Assembly: GCA_964516845.1 (NCBI GenBank)
Contig: CAZEXP010000007.1
Location: forward strand, 18,770-82,769
Length of the DNA: 64,000 nt
Origin: JAPEKQ01 sp964516845
GTDB taxonomy: Bacteria > Joyebacterota > Joyebacteria > Joyebacterales > Joyebacteraceae
Direction: 5' to 3'
Notes under the pieces: generated by a model
What the model was told of the DNA's origin: nothing
Seen by the model: the letters and a program-made list of their open reading frames with translations, nothing else
Database searches by the model: none
Shown here: piece after piece, positions 41,525 through 50,448 of the stretch
Numbering within the stretch: position 1 is the first letter of the stretch
Layout of the letters: each line of letters begins with the position of its first letter
Made by a program: the position numbers and the translations under genes

Positions 41525-43156
41525 CTACCCCAGGATCTCCGCCAGGTCCTCGCTGGCCGTCGTGATCGGTGCGATCTCGAACTTCTCAACGAGGATGTTG
41601 AGCACGTTGGGGGAGATGAAGGCCGGGAGCGTCGGACCGAGCTTGATCCCCTTGATGCCCAGGTGGAGGAGCGTCAGCAGGATCGCCACCGCCTTCTGCT
41701 CATACCACGACAGTACCATCGAGAGCGGAAGGTCGTTCACTCCGCATTTGAAGGCGTCTGCCAGCGCGACAGCGATCTTCACTGCCGAGTAGGCGTCGTT
41801 GCACTGGCCGATGTCGAGCAGTCTCGGGATCCCGCCGATGTCGCCGAGTTCCATCTTGTTGAAGCGGTACTTGCCGCACGCAAGGGTGAGGACGACGCAG
41901 TCGTCCGGCACCTGCTCAACGAACTCGGTGTAGTAGTTGCGGCCGCTCTTCGCGCCGTCGCAACCGCCGACGAGGAAGAAGTGTTTGATCTGTCCCGCCT
42001 TGACCGCGTCAACGACCGCGCCCGCGACGCCGAGCACCGCGTTGTGCCCGAAGCCGACGGTGATCATCTTCTCCGGCGCGTCCTCCGCGAATCCGGGTGC
42101 TGCCAGCGCCGCTTCAATAACGGGGGAGAAGTCGCCGCTGACGTGCGTCACGCCGGGCCACGCCACGAGACCCGTCGTGAAGATGCGGGCCTTGTACGTC
42201 TCGCGCGGTTTCTGGATGCAATTTGTCGTCATCAGGATGGCGCCCGGGAACGCGTCGAACTCCTTCGCCTGATCCTGCCACGCACCGCCGTAGTTGCCGA
42301 CGAGGTGCGCGTGCTTCTTGAGCTCAGGATAGCCGTGCGTCGGGAGCATCTCGCCGTGCGTGTAGACGTTGATGCCCTTGCCGGCCGTCTGCTTGAGGAG
42401 CGTCGCGAGGTCCTTGAGGTCGTGACCCGACACGAGGATCGCCTTGCCCTTGACGGGCGTGACGCGGACCTGCGTCGGCTCCGGATGTCCATACGTGCTG
42501 GTGTTGGCCGTGTCGAGAAGCTCCATGACACGAAGGTTCAGCTCACCGGTCTTCAGGGCCCAGCCGGTCAGTTCATCCGCGCCGGCGCCGTCGTTCGTCA
42601 GAACGTCGAGCGCCTCGTGGAACGTCGCGTAGATGCCGGCGTCGTCGTAGCCGAGAATGTGCGCGTGATCGGCGTATGCCGCGGCGCCCTTGAGTCCGTA
42701 CGTGATGATCTCCTGCAGACTGACGACGTCCTCGCCGAGTCTCGACGTGCGCTTGTCGATCGAGAGCTCCTCGGCCTGGGAGAGAAGTCCTGCGACGTCG
42801 CCCACGGGCTGCCAGTCGGCCGGGCCGGTGAGCGTCTCGGCGGCAGAACCGGCGGCGTCGGCGTAGAGCTTCCGCGCCCGGTCGCGCATGGCGACGGCGT
42901 CACGGATGTCCTTGGCCAGTCGGTCGGCGTCGAAGCTGACGTTGGTTACCGTCGTGAATAGGGCCTTGATGACGAAGATGTCGACCTCGGCGTCCACCGC
43001 ACCGTGCTGGCGCGCTCGGTGCGCCCACATCGAGATTCCCTTGGTGACGTGGATCAGCACATCCTGAAGCGCGGCTGTCGCCGCGTCCTTGCCGCAGACG
43101 CCGCCGACCGTGCAGCCTGTTCCCTTAGCCGTCTGTTCGCACTGGTAGCAGTACAT
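41525..43156 (-). CDS. hcp: Hybrid cluster protein (hydroxylamine reductase)
   Basis: The 543-residue protein begins with the proximal cluster motif Cys3, Cys6, Cys15, Cys21, and contains the hybrid-cluster regions 'HGEMLPTHGYPEL', 'NCIQKP' and the C-terminal 'CGKYRFNKMELG' and 'QCNDAYSAVKIA'. Hcp proteins reduce hydroxylamine and nitric oxide and are made under nitrosative stress or anaerobiosis. The length matches the family. An AAAGGAGA RBS precedes the ATG. It follows the Rrf2-type regulator gene by 92 bp on the same strand, so the two probably form an operon. Confidence 0.97.
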   Translation of the reverse strand: MYCYQCEQTAKGTGCTVGGVCGKDAATAALQDVLIHVTKGISMWAHRARQHGAVDAEVDIFVIKALFTTVTNVSFDADRLAKDIRDAVAMRDRARKLYADAAGSAAETLTGPADWQPVGDVAGLLSQAEELSIDKRTSRLGEDVVSLQEIITYGLKGAAAYADHAHILGYDDAGIYATFHEALDVLTNDGAGADELTGWALKTGELNLRVMELLDTANTSTYGHPEPTQVRVTPVKGKAILVSGHDLKDLATLLKQTAGKGINVYTHGEMLPTHGYPELKKHAHLVGNYGGAWQDQAKEFDAFPGAILMTTNCIQKPRETYKARIFTTGLVAWPGVTHVSGDFSPVIEAALAAPGFAEDAPEKMITVGFGHNAVLGVAGAVVDAVKAGQIKHFFLVGGCDGAKSGRNYYTEFVEQVPDDCVVLTLACGKYRFNKMELGDIGGIPRLLDIGQCNDAYSAVKIAVALADAFKCGVNDLPLSMVLSWYEQKAVAILLTLLHLGIKGIKLGPTLPAFISPNVLNILVEKFEIAPITTASEDLAEILG

Positions 43157-43248
43157 CGATGTCTCCTTTCGGTGGCGCGGATGCGCCCCATCACGTGTCG
43201 GACCCGTCGGGACCGCGGCATCGTCGCGCGGACCTCACGGCTCCGCTC

Positions 43249-43668
43249 TCAGCCTTCCGTCACAACAGGAACATTGAACTCGTGAAGTGTTGTCTTCGAG
43301 AGCATCTCCGCCACCTCACGGCTGACCTTCTCGAACAGCCCGCCGAGCGGACAGCGTTTCTTCCCACAGACCGGCGCACCGAGCAGACAGTGCTTGACCT
43401 CGATGACGCCTTCGACCGCCTCATAGACCTTCAGAAGCGTTATCTCCTTCGGGGTTCTCGCCAGCTCGAATCCGCCGTGAGGGCCGCGCTTCGATGTCAC
43501 GAGCCCGGCTTTGACGAGGCGCTGCATGACCTTCGAGAGCGTCGCCTCGGAGGCGCCGAGCGCCCCTGCCATGGCATGTGCTGAGACCGGACCATCATGG
43601 GCGGCGAGGATCCCTGCCGCGTGCAGCGCGATCGTCGCAGCCTCCGATGTACAGATGATGCCGCTCAT
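43249..43668 (-). CDS. Rrf2-family iron-sulfur transcription regulator
   Basis: The 139-residue protein has the Rrf2 winged helix ('VSAHAMAGALGASEATLSKVMQRLVKAGLVTSKRGPHGGFELAR', in pieces) and three cysteines in C-L-L-G-A-P-V-C-G-K-K-R-C (about residues 93-105), the cluster-binding loop of NsrR/IscR-type proteins. Placed directly upstream of hcp on the same strand, with an operator at its promoter, it is probably an NO- or redox-sensing repressor of itself and hcp. Similarity to NsrR is inferred from the context. Confidence 0.9.
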   Translation of the reverse strand: MSGIICTSEAATIALHAAGILAAHDGPVSAHAMAGALGASEATLSKVMQRLVKAGLVTSKRGPHGGFELARTPKEITLLKVYEAVEGVIEVKHCLLGAPVCGKKRCPLGGLFEKVSREVAEMLSKTTLHEFNVPVVTEG

Positions 43669-43717
43669 GCGGTTCTCCAGACTGTTGTCGTGTGAGGCAG
43701 ACTGCTATCGAATTAGA

Positions 43718-43735
43718 TATTTCAGTACGTGAATA
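43718..43735. promoter_or_regulatory. Candidate Rrf2 operator
   Basis: TATTTCAGTACGTGAATA is an imperfect inverted repeat (one extra A in one arm) lying just downstream of the -10 on the minus strand, a typical repression site. Confidence 0.5.
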
Positions 43736-43737
43736 CT

Positions 43738-43766
43738 AGTATAGGCAACGGGGATGCTGGTGTCAA
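43738..43766 (-). promoter_or_regulatory. Promoter of the rrf2-hcp operon
   Basis: On the minus strand TTGACA (43766-43761) and TATACT (43743-43738) are 17 bp apart: near-consensus sigma-70 hexamers. Confidence 0.88.
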
Positions 43767-43799
43767 GCCAATCCGGGGGAGGGACGGGCGTCATGGAAG

Positions 43800-43829
43800 G
43801 AGCCCCGCGGCCGGGTGGCGGCGGGGCTC
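43800..43829. terminator. Hairpin separating the toast-rack gene from rrf2
   Basis: GAGCCCCGC (43800-43808) pairs with GCGGGGCTC (43821-43829) around a 12-base loop. It lies after the lipoprotein gene on the minus strand and ahead of the rrf2 promoter. The T-tail is weak. Confidence 0.5.
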
Positions 43830-43910
43830 TCGTCGGTGTGTGGGTCTGTTCGGTTCGTGCTCTCGAGTCCGCGGCCGCTCACGCTCGCGTCAGCAGGCGG
43901 TGGCGGATGT

Positions 43911-44657
43911 CTAGATGCTGACCGTCATCGTTCCGCTGATGATGCTCACTTCGCCGACCCCGGAGTCCACCCGGATCGTTATGAGCGACTCGCTGTGGCC
44001 GTAGGCCTCGTTGACGTATCCGCCGTGCGCCCGTGTAAGACCCGTGTAGTGGAAGCTGCCGATGCCCCGGTCGCAGTCGACGTGCACGCCGACGTCGTCC
44101 GGAACGCGGATCGTGACGGAGCCCACACCGCTGTCGATGTCGATGGTGAGGTCGTGTCGCACGCTCCCGGCGTCGATCATCAGCTCACAGACACCGGCGT
44201 CGATGTCGAGCCGTTCGACCATCGCGTCTCCGAGGTCGATGTGTGATTCGCCGACACCCATGTCGACCGCGATGTTCATCGGAACATCGTCAGAGACGTT
44301 GAGTGTCCAGTTCGTGCGCGCATCCTTGCCGATTGAGCGATGTCCGAGGCTCGGCTGCGTGATGCGAACGAGAGTCTCTGCGCCGTCGACGTTGTGTTCG
44401 ACAACGGGCTTCCACTCGGCGATGTTGTACTGCAGTTCGCCCGTACAAAGAGCCGGGGAGCCGCCTTCGATGGTGAGCCCTCCGATCCCGAGGTCGAGCT
44501 CGATGACCGCGTTCCGTGCCGAATCGAGCGGGATCGATAGCGCGTCGGTCTGCATGTCGATGATCTTGACCGATGATCCACCGCGCGCGCATCCGGCGAG
44601 CGTGACAGCAGTGATGACGGTCATGGCGGCGATGAGATGTCTGCCGGTACAGCGCAT
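43911..44657 (-). CDS. Lipoprotein with toast-rack/LiaF-like beta domain
   Basis: The 248-residue protein has a lipoprotein signal ending L-A-G-C (Cys about residue 23). The body is made of repeating short beta units in which 'DxGVGxxxI' recurs ('DLGIGGLTI', 'DMGVGESHI', 'DIDAGVCELMI', 'DIDSGVGSVTI', 'RVDSGVGEVSI'), the pattern of toast-rack/DUF2154-LiaF-C domains found in cell-envelope stress proteins. Precise function unknown. ATG 44657 follows GGAGG. Divergent from the macro-domain gene. Confidence 0.75.
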   Translation of the reverse strand: MRCTGRHLIAAMTVITAVTLAGCARGGSSVKIIDMQTDALSIPLDSARNAVIELDLGIGGLTIEGGSPALCTGELQYNIAEWKPVVEHNVDGAETLVRITQPSLGHRSIGKDARTNWTLNVSDDVPMNIAVDMGVGESHIDLGDAMVERLDIDAGVCELMIDAGSVRHDLTIDIDSGVGSVTIRVPDDVGVHVDCDRGIGSFHYTGLTRAHGGYVNEAYGHSESLITIRVDSGVGEVSIISGTMTVSI

Positions 44658-44921
44658 GACGAACCTCCAGTTCCTGGTCCCGTCCACCGCATTGGCCGGG
44701 CCATCTGTAGAGAGAATGAGCTTCTGTCCGAGTGAGTCCCCACAGCCATAGACACCACCGGGAGCCCGGGGGTTTCATCGGCGCTGCGTCCGAGCGTGTC
44801 CGGGCGGCCGCTCTGTCGAGCGCCGGCCTTGTGCTCCGAGCGATTCTGGGCTATACGGAGGAGTGGGTTCTGCATCGCCAGGGCACCGGAATGGTGCTCG
44901 AGACGGCTTCACGGAGGCAGG

Positions 44922-45434
44922 ATGGACCAGCGGATCGAGCTCGTGCAGGGGGATATCACGCAGTGCGAGGTGGACGCCATCGTCAACGCGGCCAACCCTC
45001 AGCTCTCGCCGGGAGGGGGTGTGTCGGGAGCGATCCACCGGGCGGCCGGAGTCGATCTTGCCAGGGAGAGCGGTAGTCTGGGTGGCTGTCGGACAGGGGA
45101 GGCCTGCGTCACCGATGGGTATCTGCTTCGCGCGAAGCACGTGATCCATACCGTCGGTCCCGTGTGGCAGGGCGGCGGGCAGGGTGAGGCGGGACTGCTT
45201 GCGGACTGTTATCGCTCGAGTCTGCGTGTCGCCGTCGAGCATGGTCTTGCGACCATCGCGTTCCCGCTCATCAGCGCCGGCATCTACGGGTATCCCATCC
45301 GGAATGCCATCAGGATCGCGCTCACCGAGATCGACCGGTTCCTCGCCGGCGATCGATCGCTCGAGCGCGTCTCTCTCGTCGCGTACGACGAACCAACACT
45401 TGAGCTCATCAAGGAGATCGCGGCAACGCTCTAA
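44922..45434 (+). CDS. Macro-domain protein (O-acetyl-ADP-ribose deacetylase-like)
   Basis: The 170-residue protein is a single macro domain of the MacroD/YmdB type: G-D-I-T near residue 10, 'IVNAANPQLSPGGGVSGAIHRAAG' (residues about 21-44, given in pieces), H-T-V-G-P-V-W, and 'FPLISAGIYGYP'. These residues bind ADP-ribose, and the protein probably removes ADP-ribose or acetyl groups from ADP-ribosylated targets. ATG 44922 follows GGAGGCAGG; the longer upstream frame is not conserved. It converges on the transglutaminase/thioredoxin gene. Confidence 0.92.
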   Translation: MDQRIELVQGDITQCEVDAIVNAANPQLSPGGGVSGAIHRAAGVDLARESGSLGGCRTGEACVTDGYLLRAKHVIHTVGPVWQGGGQGEAGLLADCYRSSLRVAVEHGLATIAFPLISAGIYGYPIRNAIRIALTEIDRFLAGDRSLERVSLVAYDEPTLELIKEIAATL

Positions 45435-45499
45435 GCGCCGCCGCGATTCCTCGTTCCGCGTTCATCTCTCGAGCGCAGATGTCATCCCACTCCTCGCGT

Positions 45500-48265
45500 C
45501 TATTCCCTCAGCGTCCGCGCGATCTGGTCGGCCATGTCGCGCCGCATTCCGCGGAGCCAGAGTTTCGTTTCTCCCGTCTCATTCAGCAGGATCGTCAGCG
45601 GAAGCTGCCCCACCGGGTTGCTGATGCCGAAGTATTCCTGCGCGTCCTCAGCGGTGATCGTCACCGCACCTTCATCCGCGGGGTGGTCGGGGAGTCCCGC
45701 GAGCTGGACGACCGTGAGGTTCAATCCGGAGGCCGTCCAATCGATGGAGCGGAGCGCCGCGAGGTGTCCCACCGAGGCCTCGTGACCCGTGATGGTCAAC
45801 ACGACGAGTCTTCGTCCATCGCCGATGACATCGAGGAGCGGCTGCTCCATCCGGCCGTGCCTCGCCGTGACCATCGCGTCCGGGTCCCATCCTCCCTGCA
45901 CGAGGTCGGCCGCGTCCCACTCCTCGAGCGGGATACCGATATCGAGGTCGAAGGCCAGGCTCTCTCCGGGCGAAACCTCGAACCTCTTCGTGACGAACCT
46001 CGGTTCGCCCCTCGGATTACGCAGCCCACCGAAGAGCCAGTACTCGTCCGCGGGAAGCGTCCACTCGACGCGTCCGTCGCCTTCGGAGAGCTGCCCCAGA
46101 TACCACGTGGCGAACCGGCCGTCGCGGAAACGATTCAGTCTGGAGTGGATCCAGGTCTGGACGTTCTCGATCGGTACTCCCTCGTCGTAGTAGCTGACCA
46201 CGATGTAGGCCTCATCACCCACCGCGGCCACGGTCTCAGCTTCAACACCCTCGGTGCGGAACGGCTCGAGCCGCGACCAGTCGCTGCCGTCCCACGCGTC
46301 GATGTAGTCGACGCCGAGCTCGGCCTTCGCCGGAATGCCCTGTCTCCGCAGGAGTCCGACGAGACATGCTTTGGCGGCGGGGACGTCGGCCACGCCTGAC
46401 CGCCACGTTTCCTCCGGAGTCGCCACGTGTCCGAACCGCGTGCGCTCGGCCTCGACGACATGCTCGCGGAACGCATTGAGCGCTGCTTCGGTCATCGCGG
46501 GGAGCGGCGTGTCCGTCTCAGTCACGATCGGGAGCTCGAGCCACCATGCCATGCTCCCTCTCTGGAAGTAGAGTCGCGGAGAGATGACGAACCGCGTCCA
46601 GAGCGTATCGGGATACTCGGCGATGCGCTCCCGGGCCGCCTCGATCGAATCGAGTACCTGCGGAAGTGTGGTGCTGTCGAACTCGTAGAAGTCCTTGACG
46701 TCCATCTGCGCGATGACGTCGAGGGCGAGTCCCTGACGTTCGATCGGAAGCGCCGTGACCGCCTCACTCCATTCGCCCGCGACCGGACCGCAGTCGATGA
46801 GCGCGTCCGTGAGCGCGCGGGCGTCAGGACGGTCCGCGACGAGAACGACCCAATCGGACGTCAGCATCGACCTCCTGCATCGCTCGAGGTCCCTGCGAGC
46901 GACCTCGTTCTGATGCGTGAGCCAGGAGGCGTCATCGCGGTCGATGTCGCAGTTGCGCGGCTCACTCTCGGGTTGCGGGGGATACCGCATCCAGATCGGC
47001 GAGTCGAACAGGTCGAGTCCGGGAGCGAGCGTCGCGGTCGTCGTCTCTCCGCCGATGACGGTCGCGAACGCCGACCACGGCTCGCCGTCGATCTCCGTTG
47101 TCACGATGTAGTCGCCGGGACCGAGTCTGACGCCGTCGCCGAAGGCGCTTGAGAGGAGAGGCGTCGGGCCGCCGTAGTTGTAGATATGGATGTGCGCGCG
47201 GGGCTCGTCTGAGCCTCCCGATGTCTCCAGAGAGTGCTCCGTGACGTCTGAGCCGCCGAGCGCTACGCGCGGCTGCGCGTCCTTGCGCGGGTCGGCCACG
47301 ATGAGCGTGCCGGCCGTCGTGTAGACGTCGGTCGAGTTGAGAATGACGGCCCCCTCATTCATCGATTGAACCGCCACCGCCAGTTCCCCCGGGACCGGAG
47401 CCTCACCGTAGCCGACCGAGAGAACGACGCCCGTTCGCTTCGCGCGCTCGGTGAACCATGTGCGGTCGAGGCAGGCGGAGGCGTCACACGACTCCATGTA
47501 GTGCCAGCCCTCCTCGCTCCCGACGTAGACCTCCACCCAGGCGTGGTTGCTGTCGACGGTCGTCCACCAGGGCGTCGAGCAGCTCCGGGCGGGGATGCCC
47601 ACGCTTCGAAGCGCGCAGATCGTGAGGATCATGTCCTCTTCGCAGCGGCCGAGTCCGCGTTCCATCGTGGTGAGCGGTCCCTGGTCGCGGCGGGAACTCG
47701 CCCGGTAGGTCGCCCACTCGCGCGTCATCCTCCCGACGGCAAGCGCCGCCTCCGACATCGTCAGCCCCTCGACCCTCGGCAGCCCGAGCCCGCGAAGACG
47801 GCCGCGCCAGTCCTCTACGGGTTCCTGGCTGACGCGATGGGGGAGGACGTACGTGTGGAACGTGTACGGGTCGATCTCGTTGCCCCAGGACGCCGTCTGC
47901 CACGCCTCGACGGCCAGGTCCACGTTCTTGATGAACAGCTCTGCCGACAGCGACCCGAGGTCCGATGACGGCATCCACGCGAGCAGAAACTCGGCCGCAT
48001 CGCGATGGACGTCACCCGCCGCCTCGATGTACGTCCGGAGCGCATCACCCTCGAAGTGCAGCGAGAGGTTCTCTTCGACGCGGAGAGCGACGGCATCGCT
48101 CGGCGGCCAGAACCACTCGCTCGAGGACGCGATCCCCTTCGATGTCGCGGTCGGTGCGGGAGCCGCCGAGATCAGGAGCGCCGCAAACACCGCCGCGGCG
48201 ATGGCGCCCGCCGATGGACCGCTCGCTCCGCGCGTCCGTCTCCCGCTCCTCGATGTGCAGCTCAT
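45500..48265 (-). CDS. Transglutaminase-like protein with C-terminal thioredoxin-like fold
   Basis: The 921-residue protein has a signal peptide (about residues 1-43) and a transglutaminase core with Cys208 ('GRCEEDMIL'), His241 ('NHAWVEVY') and an acidic residue in 'YMESCDA'. A second, degenerate copy lies near residue 620 ('AKACLVGLLRRQGIPAKAELG'). The last about 150 residues look like a TlpA/AhpC thioredoxin fold ('RLVVLTITGHEASVGHLAALRSI', 'GQLPLTILLNETGETKLWLRG', in pieces) but lack a C-x-x-C motif. It probably acts in the periplasm. It starts 15 bp after yigZ on the same strand. Confidence 0.75.
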   Translation of the reverse strand: MSCTSRSGRRTRGASGPSAGAIAAAVFAALLISAAPAPTATSKGIASSSEWFWPPSDAVALRVEENLSLHFEGDALRTYIEAAGDVHRDAAEFLLAWMPSSDLGSLSAELFIKNVDLAVEAWQTASWGNEIDPYTFHTYVLPHRVSQEPVEDWRGRLRGLGLPRVEGLTMSEAALAVGRMTREWATYRASSRRDQGPLTTMERGLGRCEEDMILTICALRSVGIPARSCSTPWWTTVDSNHAWVEVYVGSEEGWHYMESCDASACLDRTWFTERAKRTGVVLSVGYGEAPVPGELAVAVQSMNEGAVILNSTDVYTTAGTLIVADPRKDAQPRVALGGSDVTEHSLETSGGSDEPRAHIHIYNYGGPTPLLSSAFGDGVRLGPGDYIVTTEIDGEPWSAFATVIGGETTTATLAPGLDLFDSPIWMRYPPQPESEPRNCDIDRDDASWLTHQNEVARRDLERCRRSMLTSDWVVLVADRPDARALTDALIDCGPVAGEWSEAVTALPIERQGLALDVIAQMDVKDFYEFDSTTLPQVLDSIEAARERIAEYPDTLWTRFVISPRLYFQRGSMAWWLELPIVTETDTPLPAMTEAALNAFREHVVEAERTRFGHVATPEETWRSGVADVPAAKACLVGLLRRQGIPAKAELGVDYIDAWDGSDWSRLEPFRTEGVEAETVAAVGDEAYIVVSYYDEGVPIENVQTWIHSRLNRFRDGRFATWYLGQLSEGDGRVEWTLPADEYWLFGGLRNPRGEPRFVTKRFEVSPGESLAFDLDIGIPLEEWDAADLVQGGWDPDAMVTARHGRMEQPLLDVIGDGRRLVVLTITGHEASVGHLAALRSIDWTASGLNLTVVQLAGLPDHPADEGAVTITAEDAQEYFGISNPVGQLPLTILLNETGETKLWLRGMRRDMADQIARTLRE

Positions 48266-48280
48266 GGGTTCTCTCCGGTC

Positions 48281-48919
48281 TCAGGATGATGTGTCCTCGG
48301 ACGCGGTCCGCGTGATGGTGCCCATCCCGCTGGTCAGGCCCGCCATGGTCGCCGTGAACGATTCGATGTGCTCATCAGGGATCTCTATGCGAACGCTGAC
48401 GCGCTCTCCGAACGTCTCGGAGAGAACGCCGACCTCGAAGTCAGGGAATGAACGGCGCACGGTCTCAAGCAGCGCGTAGTCGAGTTCGAGATCGAAGATC
48501 GACGTCGCGACGAGTTCGCGCATCGGGAGTACGTCGAGCGCGTGCTTGACACCTCCGCTGTAGGCCCGGACGAGTCCGCCCTTGCCGAGCTTGACACCGC
48601 CGTAATAGCGAGTGACGACCGCAACGACATCACCGACATCGCTGTGGACGAGAACGTTGAGCATGGGGTGCCCGGCCGTCCCGTGCGGCTCCCCGTCGTC
48701 CGACATGCCGACGCGGCTCGTGTCGCCGGGCGGCCCGACGACGTACGCCCAGCAGTTGTGCGTGGCGTCCGCGAACTCCGCGCTCACCGTCGCGATGAAC
48801 GCTCTGGCGTCCTCGACCGACGGCGCGTGGCCGAGGGTCGTGACGAAGCGACTGCGGTCGATCGTCTCCTCGACGCGCGCCCGGTCCGCCGGGATGGCGT
48901 ATCGCCTGGGTGCGCTCAT
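48281..48919 (-). CDS. yigZ: YigZ/IMPACT-family protein
   Basis: The 212-residue protein matches YigZ/UPF0029: N-terminal 'IDRSRFVTTLG', the diagnostic D-D-G-E-P-H-G-T-A-G-H-P with 'MLNVL', 'VTRYYGGVKLGKGGLVRAY' and a C-terminal DUF1949-like ferredoxin-fold region (about 140-205). The eukaryotic IMPACT protein modulates translation; the bacterial role is unclear and it may bind nucleic acid or ribosomes. It is 15 bp upstream of the transglutaminase gene in the same direction. Confidence 0.93.
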   Translation of the reverse strand: MSAPRRYAIPADRARVEETIDRSRFVTTLGHAPSVEDARAFIATVSAEFADATHNCWAYVVGPPGDTSRVGMSDDGEPHGTAGHPMLNVLVHSDVGDVVAVVTRYYGGVKLGKGGLVRAYSGGVKHALDVLPMRELVATSIFDLELDYALLETVRRSFPDFEVGVLSETFGERVSVRIEIPDEHIESFTATMAGLTSGMGTITRTASEDTSS

Positions 48920-49280
48920 CGGGAACCTGCGCGGAGTGGAATCATGGTGGAGATGGTATCACAGGGATGAACCGGGAGCGAACCGTCGCTCATATCACTA
49001 GGGCCCTGGGCGTGTTAGGAGCGCGAATAGTTCTTGACCGCGGGTCGAAAAATGCTTGACGAGAGCCGGGAAAGCTTGGTATACTCCCCGTACGTGGGCA
49101 AACCGTTCAAGACCACCGATGGCGGCGGTAGACGTCACTGTCGCTGCGGGACTGCGTTGCGAGCGGCCAGGTTTTGAGACTGCGACAACGGAAGAGGGAG
49201 AAAGGGGGGAGGTGCGAACAGGGGATTCGTTCGTGTTTCACTGTTGTATTGCCGTGGGTCTCCTTTTGAGGAGGAAGACA
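48920..49280. other. Divergent intergenic region, 361 bp
   Basis: Contains the rightward promoter at 49056-49085 and a purine-rich stretch near 49188-49215 in the leader. No gene or known RNA motif recognised. Confidence 0.45.
49056..49085 (+). promoter_or_regulatory. Promoter of the first tandem paralogue
   Basis: TTGACG (49056-49061) and TATACT (49080-49085) with an 18-bp spacer; leader about 190 nt. Confidence 0.7.
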
Positions 49281-50336
49281 ATGAGGTTCGCTAGCTTTGC
49301 TGTGGTGCTGGTGCTTGCCCTGAGCGTGTGTGCTCTCGCCGTGACGCCGAACAGCGTTATGCCCGAGAAGAACAACGTTGTGAACGGTGTGAACATCCCG
49401 AGTGGCCGCGTCGGTGGTGAGGACATTGCCACGGCGACCGTCATTCCGTCGATCCCGTTCACCGATGCCGGCAACACCTGCGTGTTCGTTGATGACTATG
49501 ATGAGGTCTGCCCGTACACCGGCTCGACCTCACCGGACTGCGTCTATTCCTTCACGCCTGCCGTCGACGTGCACGTCGACATGTTCCTTTGCATGTCCTC
49601 GTACGATACCAAGATCTTCGTCTACGAGAACGTCTACACGCCGACGGCGCCGTATGCCTGCGTTGACGATGCCGCCGCGTGTGGCGACTACAACACGTAT
49701 ATGTACCAGTCGTGGATCACCGACCTTCCGCTCACCGGTGGCAATACGTACTACATCGTCATCGACGGCTACGGTGGTGACTGCGGCGACTACATCCTTG
49801 ACGTCTACGGTGTCGAGGAGTGCGTCGTGGAATGCCCGCCTGATGCTCTGGACGAGGGCGAGGGCGACTGCTACGACGAGTACAACGACGTGTTCAACTC
49901 CGGCTGCAACGGCCCCGAGGTCTACTCGGTCGTCGATTGCTCCAATGAGACAATCGTGATCTGCGGCACCACCGGTGTGTTCCCGTACGCCGGCTCGACG
50001 TACCGCGACACCGATTGGTACCTGCTCACGCTGGACTCGGAGCTGACCATCACCATCGGTGCCGAGTCAGAGGTCGGTCTGCTTCTCGGCTTCGTCGACA
50101 TCTCGCTGGGTTGCGCGAACGCCGCGTTCCTGAGCTACACGACGGGGGCCAAGTGCACCTACACGACCCTCAGCGCCACGCTGCCGATCGGCCAGCACGT
50201 CGTGTTCGTCTCGACCGATGCCTGGGATATCGGCTACCTCTGCGGTTCGGACTACTACCTCACGATCGACGGCTACGAGTGCACGTCGCCGGTCGAGGAG
50301 ACGACCTGGGGCTCCATCAAGTCGCTCTACAGGTAG
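49281..50336 (+). CDS. Secreted double PPC-like beta-sandwich protein ending in W-G-S-I-K-S-L-Y-R (copy 1)
   Basis: The 351-residue protein has a signal peptide (residues 1-20) and two beta-sandwich units resembling bacterial pre-peptidase C-terminal (PPC) domains: first about 55-180 ('CVYSFTPAVDVHVDMFLC', 'NTYYIVIDGYGGDCGDYILDVYG'), second about 225-335 ('YRDTDWYLLTLDSELTITIG', 'GSDYYLTIDGYEC'). Cysteines are numerous. It ends T-W-G-S-I-K-S-L-Y-R. Function unknown, perhaps surface binding. ATG 49281 follows GAGGAGG. Paralogue of the next gene. Confidence 0.8.
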   Translation: MRFASFAVVLVLALSVCALAVTPNSVMPEKNNVVNGVNIPSGRVGGEDIATATVIPSIPFTDAGNTCVFVDDYDEVCPYTGSTSPDCVYSFTPAVDVHVDMFLCMSSYDTKIFVYENVYTPTAPYACVDDAAACGDYNTYMYQSWITDLPLTGGNTYYIVIDGYGGDCGDYILDVYGVEECVVECPPDALDEGEGDCYDEYNDVFNSGCNGPEVYSVVDCSNETIVICGTTGVFPYAGSTYRDTDWYLLTLDSELTITIGAESEVGLLLGFVDISLGCANAAFLSYTTGAKCTYTTLSATLPIGQHVVFVSTDAWDIGYLCGSDYYLTIDGYECTSPVEETTWGSIKSLYR

Positions 50337-50387
50337 TCTGAGAAGTGCGCAGGACGTTCGGGATCTCCGAACGGAAAGTAACATCGG

Positions 50388-50424
50388 ACTCCGCCCGGTC
50401 TTCGGATCGGGCGGAGTTTCTCTT
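50388..50424 (+). terminator. Intrinsic terminator between the tandem paralogues
   Basis: ACTCCGCCCG (50388-50397) pairs perfectly with CGGGCGGAGT (50408-50417) around a ten-base loop, then TTCTCTTT. Confidence 0.82.
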
Positions 50425-50448
50425 TGGAGGCATGGAGGAGGGAGCGCC

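Noticed and set aside
41663..42961. Plus-strand open frame of 432 codons opposite hcp
   Set aside because: Antisense shadow of a clear hybrid cluster protein.
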